64,000 bases of DNA, from positions 1 to 64,000 of the forward strand of contig CADDYT010000001.1 of NCBI GenBank assembly GCA_902810755.1, written 5' to 3'. The first letter of the stretch is position 1. The number at the start of each line of letters is the position of its first letter. Source of the DNA: Chloroflexota bacterium (GTDB lineage: Bacteria; Chloroflexota; Ktedonobacteria; Ktedonobacterales; Ktedonobacteraceae). The position numbers were made by a program, and so were the translations under genes. Below, piece by piece: positions 43,620-52,427 of the stretch. The notes under the pieces are model-generated. The model did no database searches. It was not told the DNA's origin and saw nothing but the letters and a program-made list of their open reading frames with translations.

Positions 43620-44807
43620 TTATAAGAAGCGATTACCAGCCGGGTCGAGGGCGGCAAGCGTGGCCTGCCCGCGCGCCACCCGCTTGCAGGAGGGGCACAA
43701 GTCCTGCCACCAGAGCGTGCTGGTGGCCTGTTCTTCCGCCGGGGTTCCCGTGGACTCAGGGCTCTGCTGGGCAAGGACATCCTCGCGCAGGGTATAGTCT
43801 TCCCCGACATCGAGCAGCGTCTTCTTGAGGTCCTGAATGAAGCGCACCGGGGCGAACTCCTCGCCGCAGCGCGCGCACGTCTGCATCTGGGTGCTCTCAC
43901 CTGTGCGCTGATACAGCTCGATGCCGACGGTTGCCGGACGCTCAATGAGATGGAAAAACTTGCCAAACGGCAGCGAGATGAGCCAGAGCACGACCACCAC
44001 TTCGTGCGTCAGCGAGATATACCAGTAGTAGGCTCCGCGCAGCCAGGTACTATCGGCGGTGAGCGCCAGGCCGGTCACCACGATCGCCATCAGCAAGGCC
44101 AGCGGCATGAGGTCGAAGCCGAAGCGCTGCACGCTAATGAGCGATAGGTCGTGGAAGCGCCGGTGAAAGGCCAGCACCAGCCCGACGAAGAGCAGGATGG
44201 CGGTGAAATCCAGGGCGTGGTAGATCAGAAACCCCAGCGCCGAGTCAATGGGGAACGCAAAGAGCGCAAAGCCGAAGAACCAGAGCAGGTGCTCCCCGCC
44301 TGGTGAGAGCGTCATGCGGATCCAGCCAAAGGTGAGCGAAAAGGTGATGCAGCAGGAGAGCAGCACACCCCAGAAGACGCACTGGTGCGTGACCCAGCGG
44401 TAGACGCCACGCCGCCGGATAAACTGCTGCGCGAACAGGTCCAGAATGGCTGCCGGGATCAGCGCCGTGTAGCGGCGGAAGTTCGCGAGCGAGAAAAAGA
44501 GCTGCCAGCTCCTGAGCCAGTAGCGGCCCGTCGGCGGGCGCGCCAGCCAGAAGCTGTACTTGTAGGTCACTGCAGCGGCGGCAAAAATCGAGGCCACCGC
44601 GTAGCCAATGAGCGTGGCATCGAACCAGTGAAAGCCGCGTGAGCCCAGGGCAATCAGCCCGGTGAGGATGGCAGCGGCGAGGATGCCATACAGCATGGCG
44701 CGGGTGCGTAAACCCAGCGACGCGCTCCCCGCTGGATGCGAACGCGGCGAGGAAGAGGCGGGCTCCCCGTCTCCTGCTTTGTGCGAAGGCATGAGAGGCT
44801 GATTCAT
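43620..44807 (-). CDS. NarI-like membrane subunit with C-terminal cysteine module
   Basis: A 395-residue protein with about seven membrane helices, from MLYGILAAAILTGLIALG to VVVLWLISLPFGKFFHLIE. Histidines in HQCVFWG, YHALDFTAILL and LTHEVVVVLW are placed as haem b ligands are in NarI/HdrE-type cytochromes, so a quinol-oxidising role is likely. After the membrane part, CARCGEEFAPVRF and a later CPSCKR form two CxxC pairs that may bind zinc or a cluster. The ATG overlaps the NDH-2 stop (ATGA). The gap to the molybdoenzyme gene is about 80 nt. Homology is judged from topology and histidines, hence moderate confidence. Confidence 0.6.
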   Translation of the reverse strand: MNQPLMPSHKAGDGEPASSSPRSHPAGSASLGLRTRAMLYGILAAAILTGLIALGSRGFHWFDATLIGYAVASIFAAAAVTYKYSFWLARPPTGRYWLRSWQLFFSLANFRRYTALIPAAILDLFAQQFIRRRGVYRWVTHQCVFWGVLLSCCITFSLTFGWIRMTLSPGGEHLLWFFGFALFAFPIDSALGFLIYHALDFTAILLFVGLVLAFHRRFHDLSLISVQRFGFDLMPLALLMAIVVTGLALTADSTWLRGAYYWYISLTHEVVVVLWLISLPFGKFFHLIERPATVGIELYQRTGESTQMQTCARCGEEFAPVRFIQDLKKTLLDVGEDYTLREDVLAQQSPESTGTPAEEQATSTLWWQDLCPSCKRVARGQATLAALDPAGNRFL

Positions 44808-46162
44808 GAGACTACTTCCTTTCGCTCCGTTGTAGCGAACTCGGCTCTCACAGCCGGTCCAGCGTGCTCTTCAGGTAAGATAATCCGCGCTCCTGGCTGA
44901 AACGTCACATAGGCCCAGGCGTACTGGATGAGCACCAGGAGGCGATTGCGAAAGCCGATCAGATAAAAGATGTGGACGACAATCCAGGTCAGCCAGGCAA
45001 TAAAGCCGGTAAAATGGAGCGGGCCAATATCGACGACGGCAAAGGAACGCCCAACGGTGGCCAGCGTTCCCTTATCAAGATAACGGAAAGGCCGCCTCTG
45101 TGCTTTCCCGGCCACCCGATCGGCGATGACCTGCGCCACATAGCGCCCCTCCTGCATGGCCACCGGCGAAAGTCCAGGCAGCGGCTTCCCTTTGCGCAGG
45201 ACACACGCGGTATCCCCGATCACAAACACGTTGGGTGTCCCTGGAACCGCAAGATTCGGCTCAACCTTGACGCGGTCGGCATGATCTACTACAGCGCCCA
45301 GCCATGCGCCAGCCGGGGAAGCCTTCACGCCTGCCGTCCAGATGACGTTCTTCGTCGCAATGTATTCCTCCCCGATCCTCACGCCCTCGGGCGCCACGTC
45401 GGTGACATGCACGCCTGTCCTGACTTCCACGCCGAGTTGCTCGAGCTTGTGGCGCGCCTTGCGCGTGAGCCTGGCCGGGAAGGTGGGAATGATGCGCGGC
45501 TCGCCCTCGACCAGGATGATGCGCGTCGAGGCAGGATGGATCCTCCGGAAATCGGAGGCCAGCGCCCGGTGCGCCAGTTCGGCAATCGCTCCCGCTAATT
45601 CGACGCCAGTGGAACCACCGCCGACCAGCACAAACGTCAGGAGCGCCTGACGCCTCTGGGGGTCGGGTTCATTTTCTGCCGCCTCAAAGGCGCCCAGGAT
45701 CTGGCGTCGCAGCACCATCGCATCCTGTAAAGACTTCAGACCTGGCGCCCATTGCTGCCACGCATCATGCCCAAAGTAGTTGCTGGAAGCTCCCGTCGCC
45801 AGCACCAGGTAGTCATAAGGGACAGCTTGATCTGTCGTCAAAACCTCCTGCATCTCGGTGTCTACGCCGACGACTTCTGCCATGAGCACCGAGGCGTTCG
45901 CTTGCCGGCTGAAAATACGGCGAATGGGAGCAGAGATATCCTCAATGGACAGTCCGGCAGTCGCGACCTGGTAGAGCATGGGTTGGAACAGGTGGTGGTT
46001 CCAGCGGTCGAGGATGGTCACCTGAACTGGGATGTGGCGCAGCGCCTTGGCGGCTTCCAGGCCGCCGAAGCCTGCTCCCACAATCACCACGCGGGGCTGA
46101 GCCTGAGGCTGTTTGTCCTCCCTTAGAGGGAGGTTCGAATCTGCGGTATCCATGTTCCTCAT
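44804..46162 (-). CDS. ndh: Type II NADH:quinone oxidoreductase (NDH-2)
   Basis: A 452-residue flavoprotein that passes electrons from NADH to quinone without pumping protons. The FAD site is RVVIVGAGFGGLEAAKALRH, the NADH site TFVLVGGGSTGVELAGAIAE, and the quinone-side motif VFVIGDTACVLRKGKPLPGL is followed by SPVAMQEGRYVA. A C-terminal amphipathic/hydrophobic segment (FIAWLTWIVVHIFYLIGFRN) anchors it to the inner membrane face. A close paralogue is at 50960-52306. It is co-transcribed with the nitrate-reductase-like genes, so it could feed their quinone pool from NADH. ATG 46162 follows AAAGGGCAAA. Confidence 0.92.
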   Translation of the reverse strand: MRNMDTADSNLPLREDKQPQAQPRVVIVGAGFGGLEAAKALRHIPVQVTILDRWNHHLFQPMLYQVATAGLSIEDISAPIRRIFSRQANASVLMAEVVGVDTEMQEVLTTDQAVPYDYLVLATGASSNYFGHDAWQQWAPGLKSLQDAMVLRRQILGAFEAAENEPDPQRRQALLTFVLVGGGSTGVELAGAIAELAHRALASDFRRIHPASTRIILVEGEPRIIPTFPARLTRKARHKLEQLGVEVRTGVHVTDVAPEGVRIGEEYIATKNVIWTAGVKASPAGAWLGAVVDHADRVKVEPNLAVPGTPNVFVIGDTACVLRKGKPLPGLSPVAMQEGRYVAQVIADRVAGKAQRRPFRYLDKGTLATVGRSFAVVDIGPLHFTGFIAWLTWIVVHIFYLIGFRNRLLVLIQYAWAYVTFQPGARIILPEEHAGPAVRAEFATTERKEVVS

Positions 46163-46206
46163 TTTGCCCTTTCTTCATGTGAATCAGAGATAGGCCGATT
46201 TTCGCT

Positions 46207-47020
46207 CTACTCCTGGCTTGCGCGCTTGATCTCCACCTGCCCATTGCACACCCGCACATCGTAGCGGGGCGCATTGACCGTCGCAGGGCCGGTCAGCACG
46301 CGCCCATCGCACAGGCGGAAGCGCGAGCCATGCCAGGGGCATTCCACGACATCGCCCGTGAGTGTTCCTTACGTCCAGGGGTCTGCCAGCATGAGGGCAC
46401 GTCGCAGAGACGGCACAGAACTGCTTACCCTGGCGCAGCACGACCACTGGCACGCCCGCGGCGGCCATACGATAGAGCCTGTTCTCCTGCACGCTCTCCA
46501 CCGGCAGCACCGCCTCGTAGTCTTCGCCCGCAGCCTCCCAGGCGGTATGGTTGACACCGGTGCCTTTGGTAAAGACCATCTCGCCGCCCAGATAGCCGGC
46601 ATAGATCACGCAAGCCAGCCCCACAAAGCCCAGGATAGCGGCAGCAATACCATCTCCTGGGAAAGCCTGAAGTCGCAGGATGAAGGAAATGAGGTAGAGG
46701 ATGGTGGCACTTGCGTTGAACAAGGCGTGACCCAGGCCAATGCGCCGTTCAGCGCCATAGGTATCGCTCCTGTCTGCTAACCCTGTGGCAATCGCCAAGA
46801 GCGCGGACAGGAGACCAACGATCACCGCCACAAACCCCCCAAGGCCGGCCCAGGTGTTCCTGGCCGGGGAGATCAGCCAGATGATATCAAAGATGGCCGT
46901 GAGCAGCCATGCCGCAATCAGCACATCCATGATCACCGGGTGTAGAGGATGGCCGAACCACGTCCCGTTGAGCAAACTCTTGAGGCGGCGTGGCGGCTTG
47001 CGGTGGACCCCAACTACCAC
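46207..47020 (-). pseudogene. DUF2231 membrane protein fused to a Rieske domain, frameshifted
   Basis: The first 200 residues have the DUF2231 layout: LNGTWFGHPLHPVIMDVLIA with its His pair, then four membrane helices. A Rieske domain follows, beginning CAVSATCPHAGRPLD. At that point the frame goes wrong: the original frame reads RNTHGRCRG, while the frame one base over reads GTLTGDVVECPWHGSRF and continues as a perfect Rieske C-terminus to TAG at 46207-46209. Dropping the A at 46371 (a T in the coding strand) restores PLDEGTLTGDVVECPWHG and a 270-residue protein. Either the gene is broken or this is a sequencing error. GTG 47020 has GGAGG eight nt upstream. Confidence 0.75.
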
Positions 47021-47205
47021 ACCTTGATCGCCTCCGATCGCTCAGCCGCTCCGCAAAAGGCTGAGGCGAGGGAGAGAGGTGAGACATCGTTGGTCCTCCT
47101 TCGCACGGCCTAGCCCTTACACGCTCTTTGCGCCATGTTCCAGAGAACTGTGGGGACAAGTCACGACTCCAGTCCGGCCGTCAGTACCGCGCTTCGGCTG
47201 TGCCA

Positions 47206-47412
47206 CTAGGCAGAGGCGGATTGTGTACCTGTTGACTGACCGGAACTGCTCTGCTGGCCTTGCACCTGTGCAACAGTGTTCACGATGTTTTGCACAGCTT
47301 GATCGCGAGTGATGCCTGCTGCCTGTGCAGCCTCGTCAAGGTCCTTCATCGTAATGTGGCGATTATCCCCGTAATCCTCGTTTGGGTTTCCACAGCCACA
47401 GCTAAGACACAT
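47206..47412 (-). CDS. Small CxxCGC protein
   Basis: A 68-residue protein beginning MCLSCGCGNPNEDYGDNRHI, a motif I know from small conserved proteins of actinobacteria and chloroflexi (CLSCGCG-PNDDHGD), function unknown. The rest is a helix (LDEAAQAAGITRDQAVQNIV) and a Gln/Ser-rich tail. GGAG lies nine nt before the ATG. It is the first gene after the box A promoter, and 185 nt separate it from the DUF2231-Rieske gene on the same strand, so it is probably the head of the respiratory operon. Confidence 0.7.
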   Translation of the reverse strand: MCLSCGCGNPNEDYGDNRHITMKDLDEAAQAAGITRDQAVQNIVNTVAQVQGQQSSSGQSTGTQSASA

Positions 47413-47464
47413 GGAGTATTCTCCTTTCTTGCCTGACCAGATAATAAAGCCTGTTTCAAAACCA

Positions 47465-47479
47465 TATCGTTGTACGATA
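47465..47479. promoter_or_regulatory. TATCGT-N3-ACGATA palindrome, promoter A
   Basis: A 15-bp palindrome with 6-bp arms. Its TCGT-N3-ACGA core (47467-47477) is nine nt downstream of the -10 of promoter A, overlapping the likely transcription start. The same core occurs at promoters B, C and D. Confidence 0.6.
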
Positions 47480-47486
47480 CATATCT

Positions 47487-47541
47487 ATCATACCAGGTAA
47501 TCCGTCGAGTGGGAGACAAGGCAATCACAAAACAATCACAA
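47487..47541 (-). promoter_or_regulatory. Promoter A with direct-repeat box (respiratory operon)
   Basis: Two AATCACAA units (47523-47530, 47534-47541), read on the transcribed strand as TTGTGATT, are 11 bp apart. Thirty nt downstream is the -10 TATGAT (47492-47487). No -35 hexamer is seen, so an activator at the box is likely. Drives the gene at 47412 and probably the operon to 39480. Confidence 0.7.
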
Positions 47542-47599
47542 ACAGAAGTGAAGGATGAGCTATGCGCGGCTACCTTCTCCCAACCGTTCTGGTCTCTCC

Positions 47600-48304
47600 T
47601 CAAGCCTGGGCGCTTTCTGCCTGTTGTGCTTCAGCAAACATCTGCCTGAAGATCTCCAGGCAGGCCTGTCCTTGACAGGCGGCAGGCGTGACGGCAATCA
47701 CCCGCTCAGGGTGGTGAGTGTCAACGGTGATCTCTGGCAGTCCTACGTTGCTGATCTGTTTGCCGGAGGGCAGCACAAAAGTGGGGCTTCCTTCGACGCG
47801 CAAGCGTTCCCACCCCTCTTGCGCTTCCTGGAGCACTTGGTATTTCGTCACCCCCCGGTCAAAGTCGTCGGCAAAGCGTTTCCCATCGAGACCCACCTGT
47901 TGCGCGAGTTCAAGGAGGACGTGGCGGAGCGAGATGCAGCGGCTCTCCGCGAAGAAGGCCACCCGGATAGCCCAATCGAGTTCATCGGCCAGAGCCAGGC
48001 TCTGCCGTTCCGCACACTTGATCGCCTCGAAGGCCGGCCATATCGTCACGGGCCACTCGCTCTCCGGTCGCCGCCAGGGATGATAAGGAATGTCCGGTTC
48101 CTCCTGTACCAGTACAGGAAGCTCAAGCTCAAGCACTGGTTTAGGCGTCGGTTCCCGGTTGACGTACTCAAGCGCCAGACTTTTATGCGTGATGACGATG
48201 GTTCCGCGATACTCGTCGCGCAGCTTGCGCAACCGATGGGCGGTCACGTAGGCGAACGGGCAGGCCAGGTCGGCGTACATGGCGAGACGGATAGGAGCCG
48301 TCAT
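47600..48304 (-). CDS. DsbA-family (FrnE-like) thioredoxin-fold protein
   Basis: A 234-residue cytoplasmic protein beginning RLAMYADLACPFAYVTAHRL, the start of the DsbA/2-hydroxychromene carboxylate isomerase fold. The active-site motif is CPFA, with only the first cysteine. The helical insert contains RHVLLELAQQVGLDGKRFAD and the cis-Pro loop reads GSPTFVLP, as in FrnE-type proteins. It could act as a disulfide or thiol-conjugating enzyme. Its ATG overlaps the stop of the ComA-like gene (ATGA), so the two are translated together from promoter B. Confidence 0.8.
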   Translation of the reverse strand: MTAPIRLAMYADLACPFAYVTAHRLRKLRDEYRGTIVITHKSLALEYVNREPTPKPVLELELPVLVQEEPDIPYHPWRRPESEWPVTIWPAFEAIKCAERQSLALADELDWAIRVAFFAESRCISLRHVLLELAQQVGLDGKRFADDFDRGVTKYQVLQEAQEGWERLRVEGSPTFVLPSGKQISNVGLPEITVDTHHPERVIAVTPAACQGQACLEIFRQMFAEAQQAESAQA

Positions 48305-49161
48305 GATGCTTGCTCCCTCCTTCCCTCAGCCTCTTCACGCGTACCCTTATAGGTCACGACGCGCCCCCACAGGCTCTTGGTCCCCCAGAGGCCGGAGCGC
48401 AGGCATTCGAGTTGCACAATCTGGCTGTGATCGACGAACAGATTGACATCAACGCCGTAGTTCTTGATGTACCAGGCAAAAACTTCTGGGTCGGCAGCCT
48501 CGAACATGACTTTCTCCAGTCCCAGGGCCTCGAAAATCTTCGCCGCGGCGTCGGTGCGCCAGGTCTTCACGTTTTCGGTGATGCCCTCGGACTCGATCAT
48601 GATCAGGTAGGCTCCGGCTTCCAGGAAGCGCCTGGCCTGGGTGATGGCCCAGCCCACATCGCGCGTTCCCTCGGCCTCCAACTCCGCGATTGCGGTGGCT
48701 CCGCCCGCTCCGAACTGAATGCCTACTTCTGGCTTGGCCTTGAGTCCAGCTTTCTGCACGTGCTCCACCAGGCGCAGCCAGTCATCGGTAGGAATGGTGA
48801 TAAACCCGCTTGAGATCTCCAGGATATCGAAACCCACATTGCGGCACTCCTGAATATAGCGCTGCACCATGTCTGGCTCTTGTGCCAGCACATGCTCGAT
48901 AAAGCCGCCGGTAGAGACCAGCACATTGTAGCGGTGGGCCAACTCTATCATCTCCTTGAGCACTGGCCTGGGCATCAACGTGAAAGAACCGCCCGCGAAC
49001 TTGAGCGAGTCGACGTACTCGCTCATGGTCTCTAACACATCTTCCAGGTAGCGTTTCCCCATCGGAGTATAGTATGGGCCGCGGATCTCGGTGATACCGC
49101 GCGTGCGCGGTTTACCCTCGCGCTCGTTCACACGGAGAAACGAAAAGGCTCGGTCATTCAT
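48301..49161 (-). CDS. Phosphosulfolactate synthase (ComA)-like protein
   Basis: A 286-residue TIM-barrel protein of the ComA family, which in methanogens adds sulfite to phosphoenolpyruvate. Family marks are TEIRGPYYTPMGKRYLEDVL, YVDSLKFAGGSFTLMP, STGGFIEHVL, GFDILEISSGFITIP and MIESEGITENVKTWRTD. Bacterial relatives occur outside coenzyme M synthesis, so the reaction may differ. No comB or comC gene is near. It is co-transcribed with the DsbA-like gene from promoter B, which hints at sulfur or thiol metabolism under stress. Confidence 0.8.
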   Translation of the reverse strand: MNDRAFSFLRVNEREGKPRTRGITEIRGPYYTPMGKRYLEDVLETMSEYVDSLKFAGGSFTLMPRPVLKEMIELAHRYNVLVSTGGFIEHVLAQEPDMVQRYIQECRNVGFDILEISSGFITIPTDDWLRLVEHVQKAGLKAKPEVGIQFGAGGATAIAELEAEGTRDVGWAITQARRFLEAGAYLIMIESEGITENVKTWRTDAAAKIFEALGLEKVMFEAADPEVFAWYIKNYGVDVNLFVDHSQIVQLECLRSGLWGTKSLWGRVVTYKGTREEAEGRREQAS

Positions 49162-49215
49162 GCGATCATTCTCCTCTTGACTCTAGTGAGCAGTTCTACG
49201 CCTCCACCGATAATG

Positions 49216-49291
49216 TCGTATTACGATGTACTTCTAGCATAACACGCGCTGTCTTGAGTGCATCATCCAGGCAATCACAAAGTAATCACAG
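49216..49291 (-). promoter_or_regulatory. Promoter B with direct-repeat box and TCGT-N3-ACGA site
   Basis: Box units at 49273-49280 (AATCACAA) and 49284-49291 (AATCACAG) are 11 bp apart; 31 nt downstream is TATGCT (49241-49236), and nine nt beyond it TCGTATTACGA (49216-49226). Drives the ComA-like and DsbA-like genes. Confidence 0.65.
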
Positions 49292-49635
49292 TCTGCTCAC
49301 CCATGTCTCCGCGTCATGTGTTGACTCGCGCCAAGTCGGGGAGATGAGGTTCCACTGTGAGAAACTCGCGTCTCCCATATCATATAATGATCCTGTACTG
49401 GTCAGTTTCACACTCATGAGCCAGGAGATCGTGCTATAACCACCCCTTGACGACCTTGGATGCCTTCGCGTCGGCATGTTGTGCCACCGCCTGGGTATGA
49501 TGAGTGAGTGTGACACAGAGGAGAGCGGGTGGGAAGTTCGCTCTTGCCAAAGCAGCGCGTCTCGCCATCCCTCCCAAAACTGCTCGTGTAGAGACCGCAT
49601 CCCCGTGCGATGTAGGCGAGACAGAGAGGTGAAAG

Positions 49636-50226
49636 ATGACAACAAAACGCGACCGGCTGAGGAGATTGCGAGAGAGGATGGAGGCAGATAGCAGCCTGCC
49701 ACTGCGAGCAGGAGCGACCCACCTGGTGTTTGGCGAGGGGAATCCGGACGCAGCGCTGTATTTGCTTGGCGAAGCGCCAGGACAGGCAGAAGATGCACAG
49801 GGGAGACCGTTTGTCGGCCAGGCGGGCAGACTGCTTGTACGCCTGCTAGAACGTAATGGTCTCAGGCGAGAAGAAGTCTATCTTTCCAATCTCGTCCGCT
49901 TCCGCCCACCACACAATCGTCCCCCCACCTCAGCGGAAATAGCGGCGTTTTCGCCCTATGTCGATGAAGAACTTTCCATTCTTCAGCCGGTGCTGATTGT
50001 GACGTTAGGGCGCTTCGCAATGAGGAAGTTTTTACCAGCGGAAAAGTTGACACAGGCGCATGGGACGCTCAAAACCGTGACCTGGCAGGGAAAACCGGTC
50101 CATATTTTTCTGGTGTACCATCCCGCCGCAGCATTACGCAGCCCACAAATACGCCTGGCCCTGGAGGAAGACTTCAAAAAGATCCCTTCTCTCCTGGCAG
50201 AACTCCTGCCTCCACAAAAAGACTAG
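49636..50226 (+). CDS. Family 4 uracil-DNA glycosylase-like protein without cluster cysteines
   Basis: A 196-residue protein with the whole UDG4 fold: VFGEGNPDAALYLLGEAPGQ, RPFVGQAGRLLVRLLERNGL, VYLSNLVRFRPPHNR, LIVTLGRFAMRKFL and VYHPAAALR. The GEAPG motif and the HPAA loop are intact. The four cysteines that bind [4Fe-4S] in this family are all missing (the CxxC becomes D-SS-L, KCRPP becomes RFRPP and the last becomes AAFSPY); the protein has no cysteine at all. It may still excise uracil, as some UDG families lack the cluster, or may have changed role. ATG has GAGAGGTGAAAG ahead. It stands alone between promoters B and C. Confidence 0.82.
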   Translation: MTTKRDRLRRLRERMEADSSLPLRAGATHLVFGEGNPDAALYLLGEAPGQAEDAQGRPFVGQAGRLLVRLLERNGLRREEVYLSNLVRFRPPHNRPPTSAEIAAFSPYVDEELSILQPVLIVTLGRFAMRKFLPAEKLTQAHGTLKTVTWQGKPVHIFLVYHPAAALRSPQIRLALEEDFKKIPSLLAELLPPQKD

Positions 50227-50353
50227 GAAGCGTTGGTAGGACAAGGTTTTCCTGTGCATATCATGCTCGTAAAATGACCTCTTGTGATAATTGTCGCTGT
50301 ATCTCGTGCGGCGTGCTGCTCTACTCAAAGTGGAAAGTGGCAGCGAAGCATAA

Positions 50354-50436
50354 TTGTGATTGATTCGTGATGCAGGTTAGGTCCCCCTTGATGGTTTTTA
50401 GGATACACTTTTCTGTAGTAGTATATCGTAGTACGA
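50354..50436 (+). promoter_or_regulatory. Promoter C with direct-repeat box and TCGT-N3-ACGA site
   Basis: Box units TTGTGATT (50354-50361) and TCGTGATG (50365-50372) are 11 bp apart; 31 nt downstream is TACACT (50404-50409), then TCGTAGTACGA at 50426-50436, 16 nt past the -10. Drives the Hsp20-NDH-2-SdhB-like genes. Confidence 0.6.
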
Positions 50437-50475
50437 CGTTTTGGGACACAAGGGAAGCGACGAAAGGGAAAGCGC

Positions 50476-50883
50476 ATGCAAGAAACACAGAAGCAGCAGC
50501 ATATTCCGGTCAAGGTCTATCGCACTGACGAGCGCCTGATGGTCGCGGCTCCGATGGCGGGACTGGAACCCGAGGACATTGTGGTTGACGTCACGGCTGA
50601 TGGACGCCTGGTCCTCCATGGAGACGTGCGCGGCATGCTCAAAGAGATCAAGGAACTCCTGCTTGATGAATGGAGCGTGGGGATGTACCACCGCGAACTA
50701 GCGCTGCCGGTGCCGGTGAATGCCACCTGTGCCAATGTTACCTATGGCAACGGTGTGTTGACCGTGACCTTACCCATCAGTGAACAGACATCCTCGGCAC
50801 GCCTGACCCTCGAACGGGTTGCTCCTGCCCACGGAGAGCGCAAAGGCAATGCCGGTCATCCCCCGGCGTGTCTACAGGCATGA
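50476..50883 (+). CDS. Hsp20/alpha-crystallin-type small heat shock protein
   Basis: A 135-residue ATP-independent chaperone. The alpha-crystallin domain is seen in VKVYRTDERLMVAAPMAGLE, then EDIVVDVTADGRLVLHGDV, the YHRELALPVPV strand, and the end motif YGNGVLTVTLPI (the usual A-x-x-x-n-G-v-L). It would hold unfolding proteins as an oligomer. The ATG follows GGGAAAGCGC. It is the first gene after promoter C and is followed 65-77 nt later by NDH-2. Confidence 0.88.
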   Translation: MQETQKQQHIPVKVYRTDERLMVAAPMAGLEPEDIVVDVTADGRLVLHGDVRGMLKEIKELLLDEWSVGMYHRELALPVPVNATCANVTYGNGVLTVTLPISEQTSSARLTLERVAPAHGERKGNAGHPPACLQA

Positions 50884-50959
50884 GAGCGGCGCTGCTCAGT
50901 CGCGAGCTTGCGGTGTGTTGGAGAGCGCAGCGCCGCCCCCTGAAAGGATGAAGTGTTCT

Positions 50960-52306
50960 ATGAGTCAGCTGCTGGAAAAAGTCAGGAAAGAAAAGAAACA
51001 GAACCATCCCCGGCCTGTCGGTGTGATACAGCAACAGGGTGGACGGGCCCTCCCCCGCGTGGTCGTTATCGGGGCGGGATTTGGAGGATTACAGGCGGCA
51101 CGGGCTTTGCATGACGCCCCGGTCCAGGTGACGGTGATCGACCGCAGCAACCACCACCTGTTCCAACCCCTCCTGTACCAGGTGGCGGCGGCAGATCTCT
51201 CGCCTGCTGACATCTCGGCCCCCATTCGCAGTATTCTCAAGCACCAGCACAACACGTCGGTGATCCTGGCCGAAGTGACCGGTGTCGATGTCCACAAGCA
51301 GCAGGTGCTCATGTATGAGCGTTCGCTGCCGTATGATTACCTGGTTGTCGCCACAGGCGCGCGCCATAGCTACTTTGGCCACAATGCGTGGGAACCCTTC
51401 GCGCCCGGGCTCAAATCGATTGATGATGCGGCCATGCTCCGCCGCAAGATCCTGCTCGCCTTTGAGGCTGCTGAGATCGAACCTGATCCCGAGCAACGCC
51501 AGGCGCTGCTGACGTTTGTGCTGGTGGGGGCAGGGCCAACCGGGGTCGAGATGGCCGGAGCGATTGCCGAACTGGCGCATAAGACACTGGCCTCCGATTT
51601 CCGGCAGATCGATCCGAAGGCGGCACGCATCGTGCTCGTGGAAGCTCTCCCAAGGATACTGCTGGCCTTCCCGGAATCGCTGGCAAACAGAGCCAGGCGT
51701 GCGCTCACGCGACTTGGGGTGGAGGTCCGAACGAACTCTCCGGTCGAAGCGATCGATCGCGAGGGGGTGATCATCGCGGGCGAGCGTCTCCGCGCGAAGA
51801 CGGTGATCTGGACGGCGGGGGTGGCCGCTTCTCACGCTGGCCAGTGGCTGGATGCCGAGGTGGATCGTGCCGGGCGCGTCAAGGTCGAAAGCGATCTCTC
51901 GCTCCCAGGCCATCCGAATGTGTTTGTTATTGGTGATACCGCGAGCCTGAGCCATGAGGGGAAAGCGCTGCCAGGGGTCGCGCCGGTGGCGATGCAGGAG
52001 GGGCGTTATGTGGCGCAGGTCATTGCACAGCGCGTGGCCGACAACAAGAGCATCCCACCATTCCGCTATCACTCTCGTGGGAACCTGGCGACAGTGGGGC
52101 GTTCCTTCGCGGTGGCCGAGATTGGGCCCTTCCGGTTGTCGGGCTTTCTCGCCTGGGTGCTGTGGCTGGTCGTGCATATCGCCTACCTGATTGGCTTCCG
52201 CAACCGCTTGCTGGTACTGTTTCAGTGGGCCTGGGAGTATGTCACCCGCCAGCGGAGCGTGCGGCTGATTACCTGCGGGGACACATCGGATGTGCCCGCA
52301 TGGTAG
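50960..52306 (+). CDS. ndh: Type II NADH:quinone oxidoreductase (NDH-2), second copy
   Basis: About 448 residues, a paralogue of the protein at 44804. FAD site RVVVIGAGFGGLQAARALHD, HHLFQPLLYQVAAADLSPAD, NADH site TFVLVGAGPTGVEMAGAIAE, then VFVIGDTASLSHEGKALPGV and a membrane-binding C-terminus (FLAWVLWLVVHIAYLIGFRN). Two starts are possible, ATG 50948 with AAAGG directly ahead and ATG 50960; the frame is open to 50819, overlapping Hsp20, but those residues are not family-like. Having two NDH-2 genes under the same type of promoter suggests a switch to non-pumping NADH oxidation. Confidence 0.9.
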   Translation: MSQLLEKVRKEKKQNHPRPVGVIQQQGGRALPRVVVIGAGFGGLQAARALHDAPVQVTVIDRSNHHLFQPLLYQVAAADLSPADISAPIRSILKHQHNTSVILAEVTGVDVHKQQVLMYERSLPYDYLVVATGARHSYFGHNAWEPFAPGLKSIDDAAMLRRKILLAFEAAEIEPDPEQRQALLTFVLVGAGPTGVEMAGAIAELAHKTLASDFRQIDPKAARIVLVEALPRILLAFPESLANRARRALTRLGVEVRTNSPVEAIDREGVIIAGERLRAKTVIWTAGVAASHAGQWLDAEVDRAGRVKVESDLSLPGHPNVFVIGDTASLSHEGKALPGVAPVAMQEGRYVAQVIAQRVADNKSIPPFRYHSRGNLATVGRSFAVAEIGPFRLSGFLAWVLWLVVHIAYLIGFRNRLLVLFQWAWEYVTRQRSVRLITCGDTSDVPAW

Positions 52307-52427
52307 GGGCGAACTGAAGCTGGGTATCTTGTGAGAGCCAGAGGTCATACGTGTGTTCTGGAGACACAGCCCGAAGAGGAGAAGGGAGAGCCGTGGGAGA
52401 AGCCCTCCACCCACAGCAGGAAGAAAC

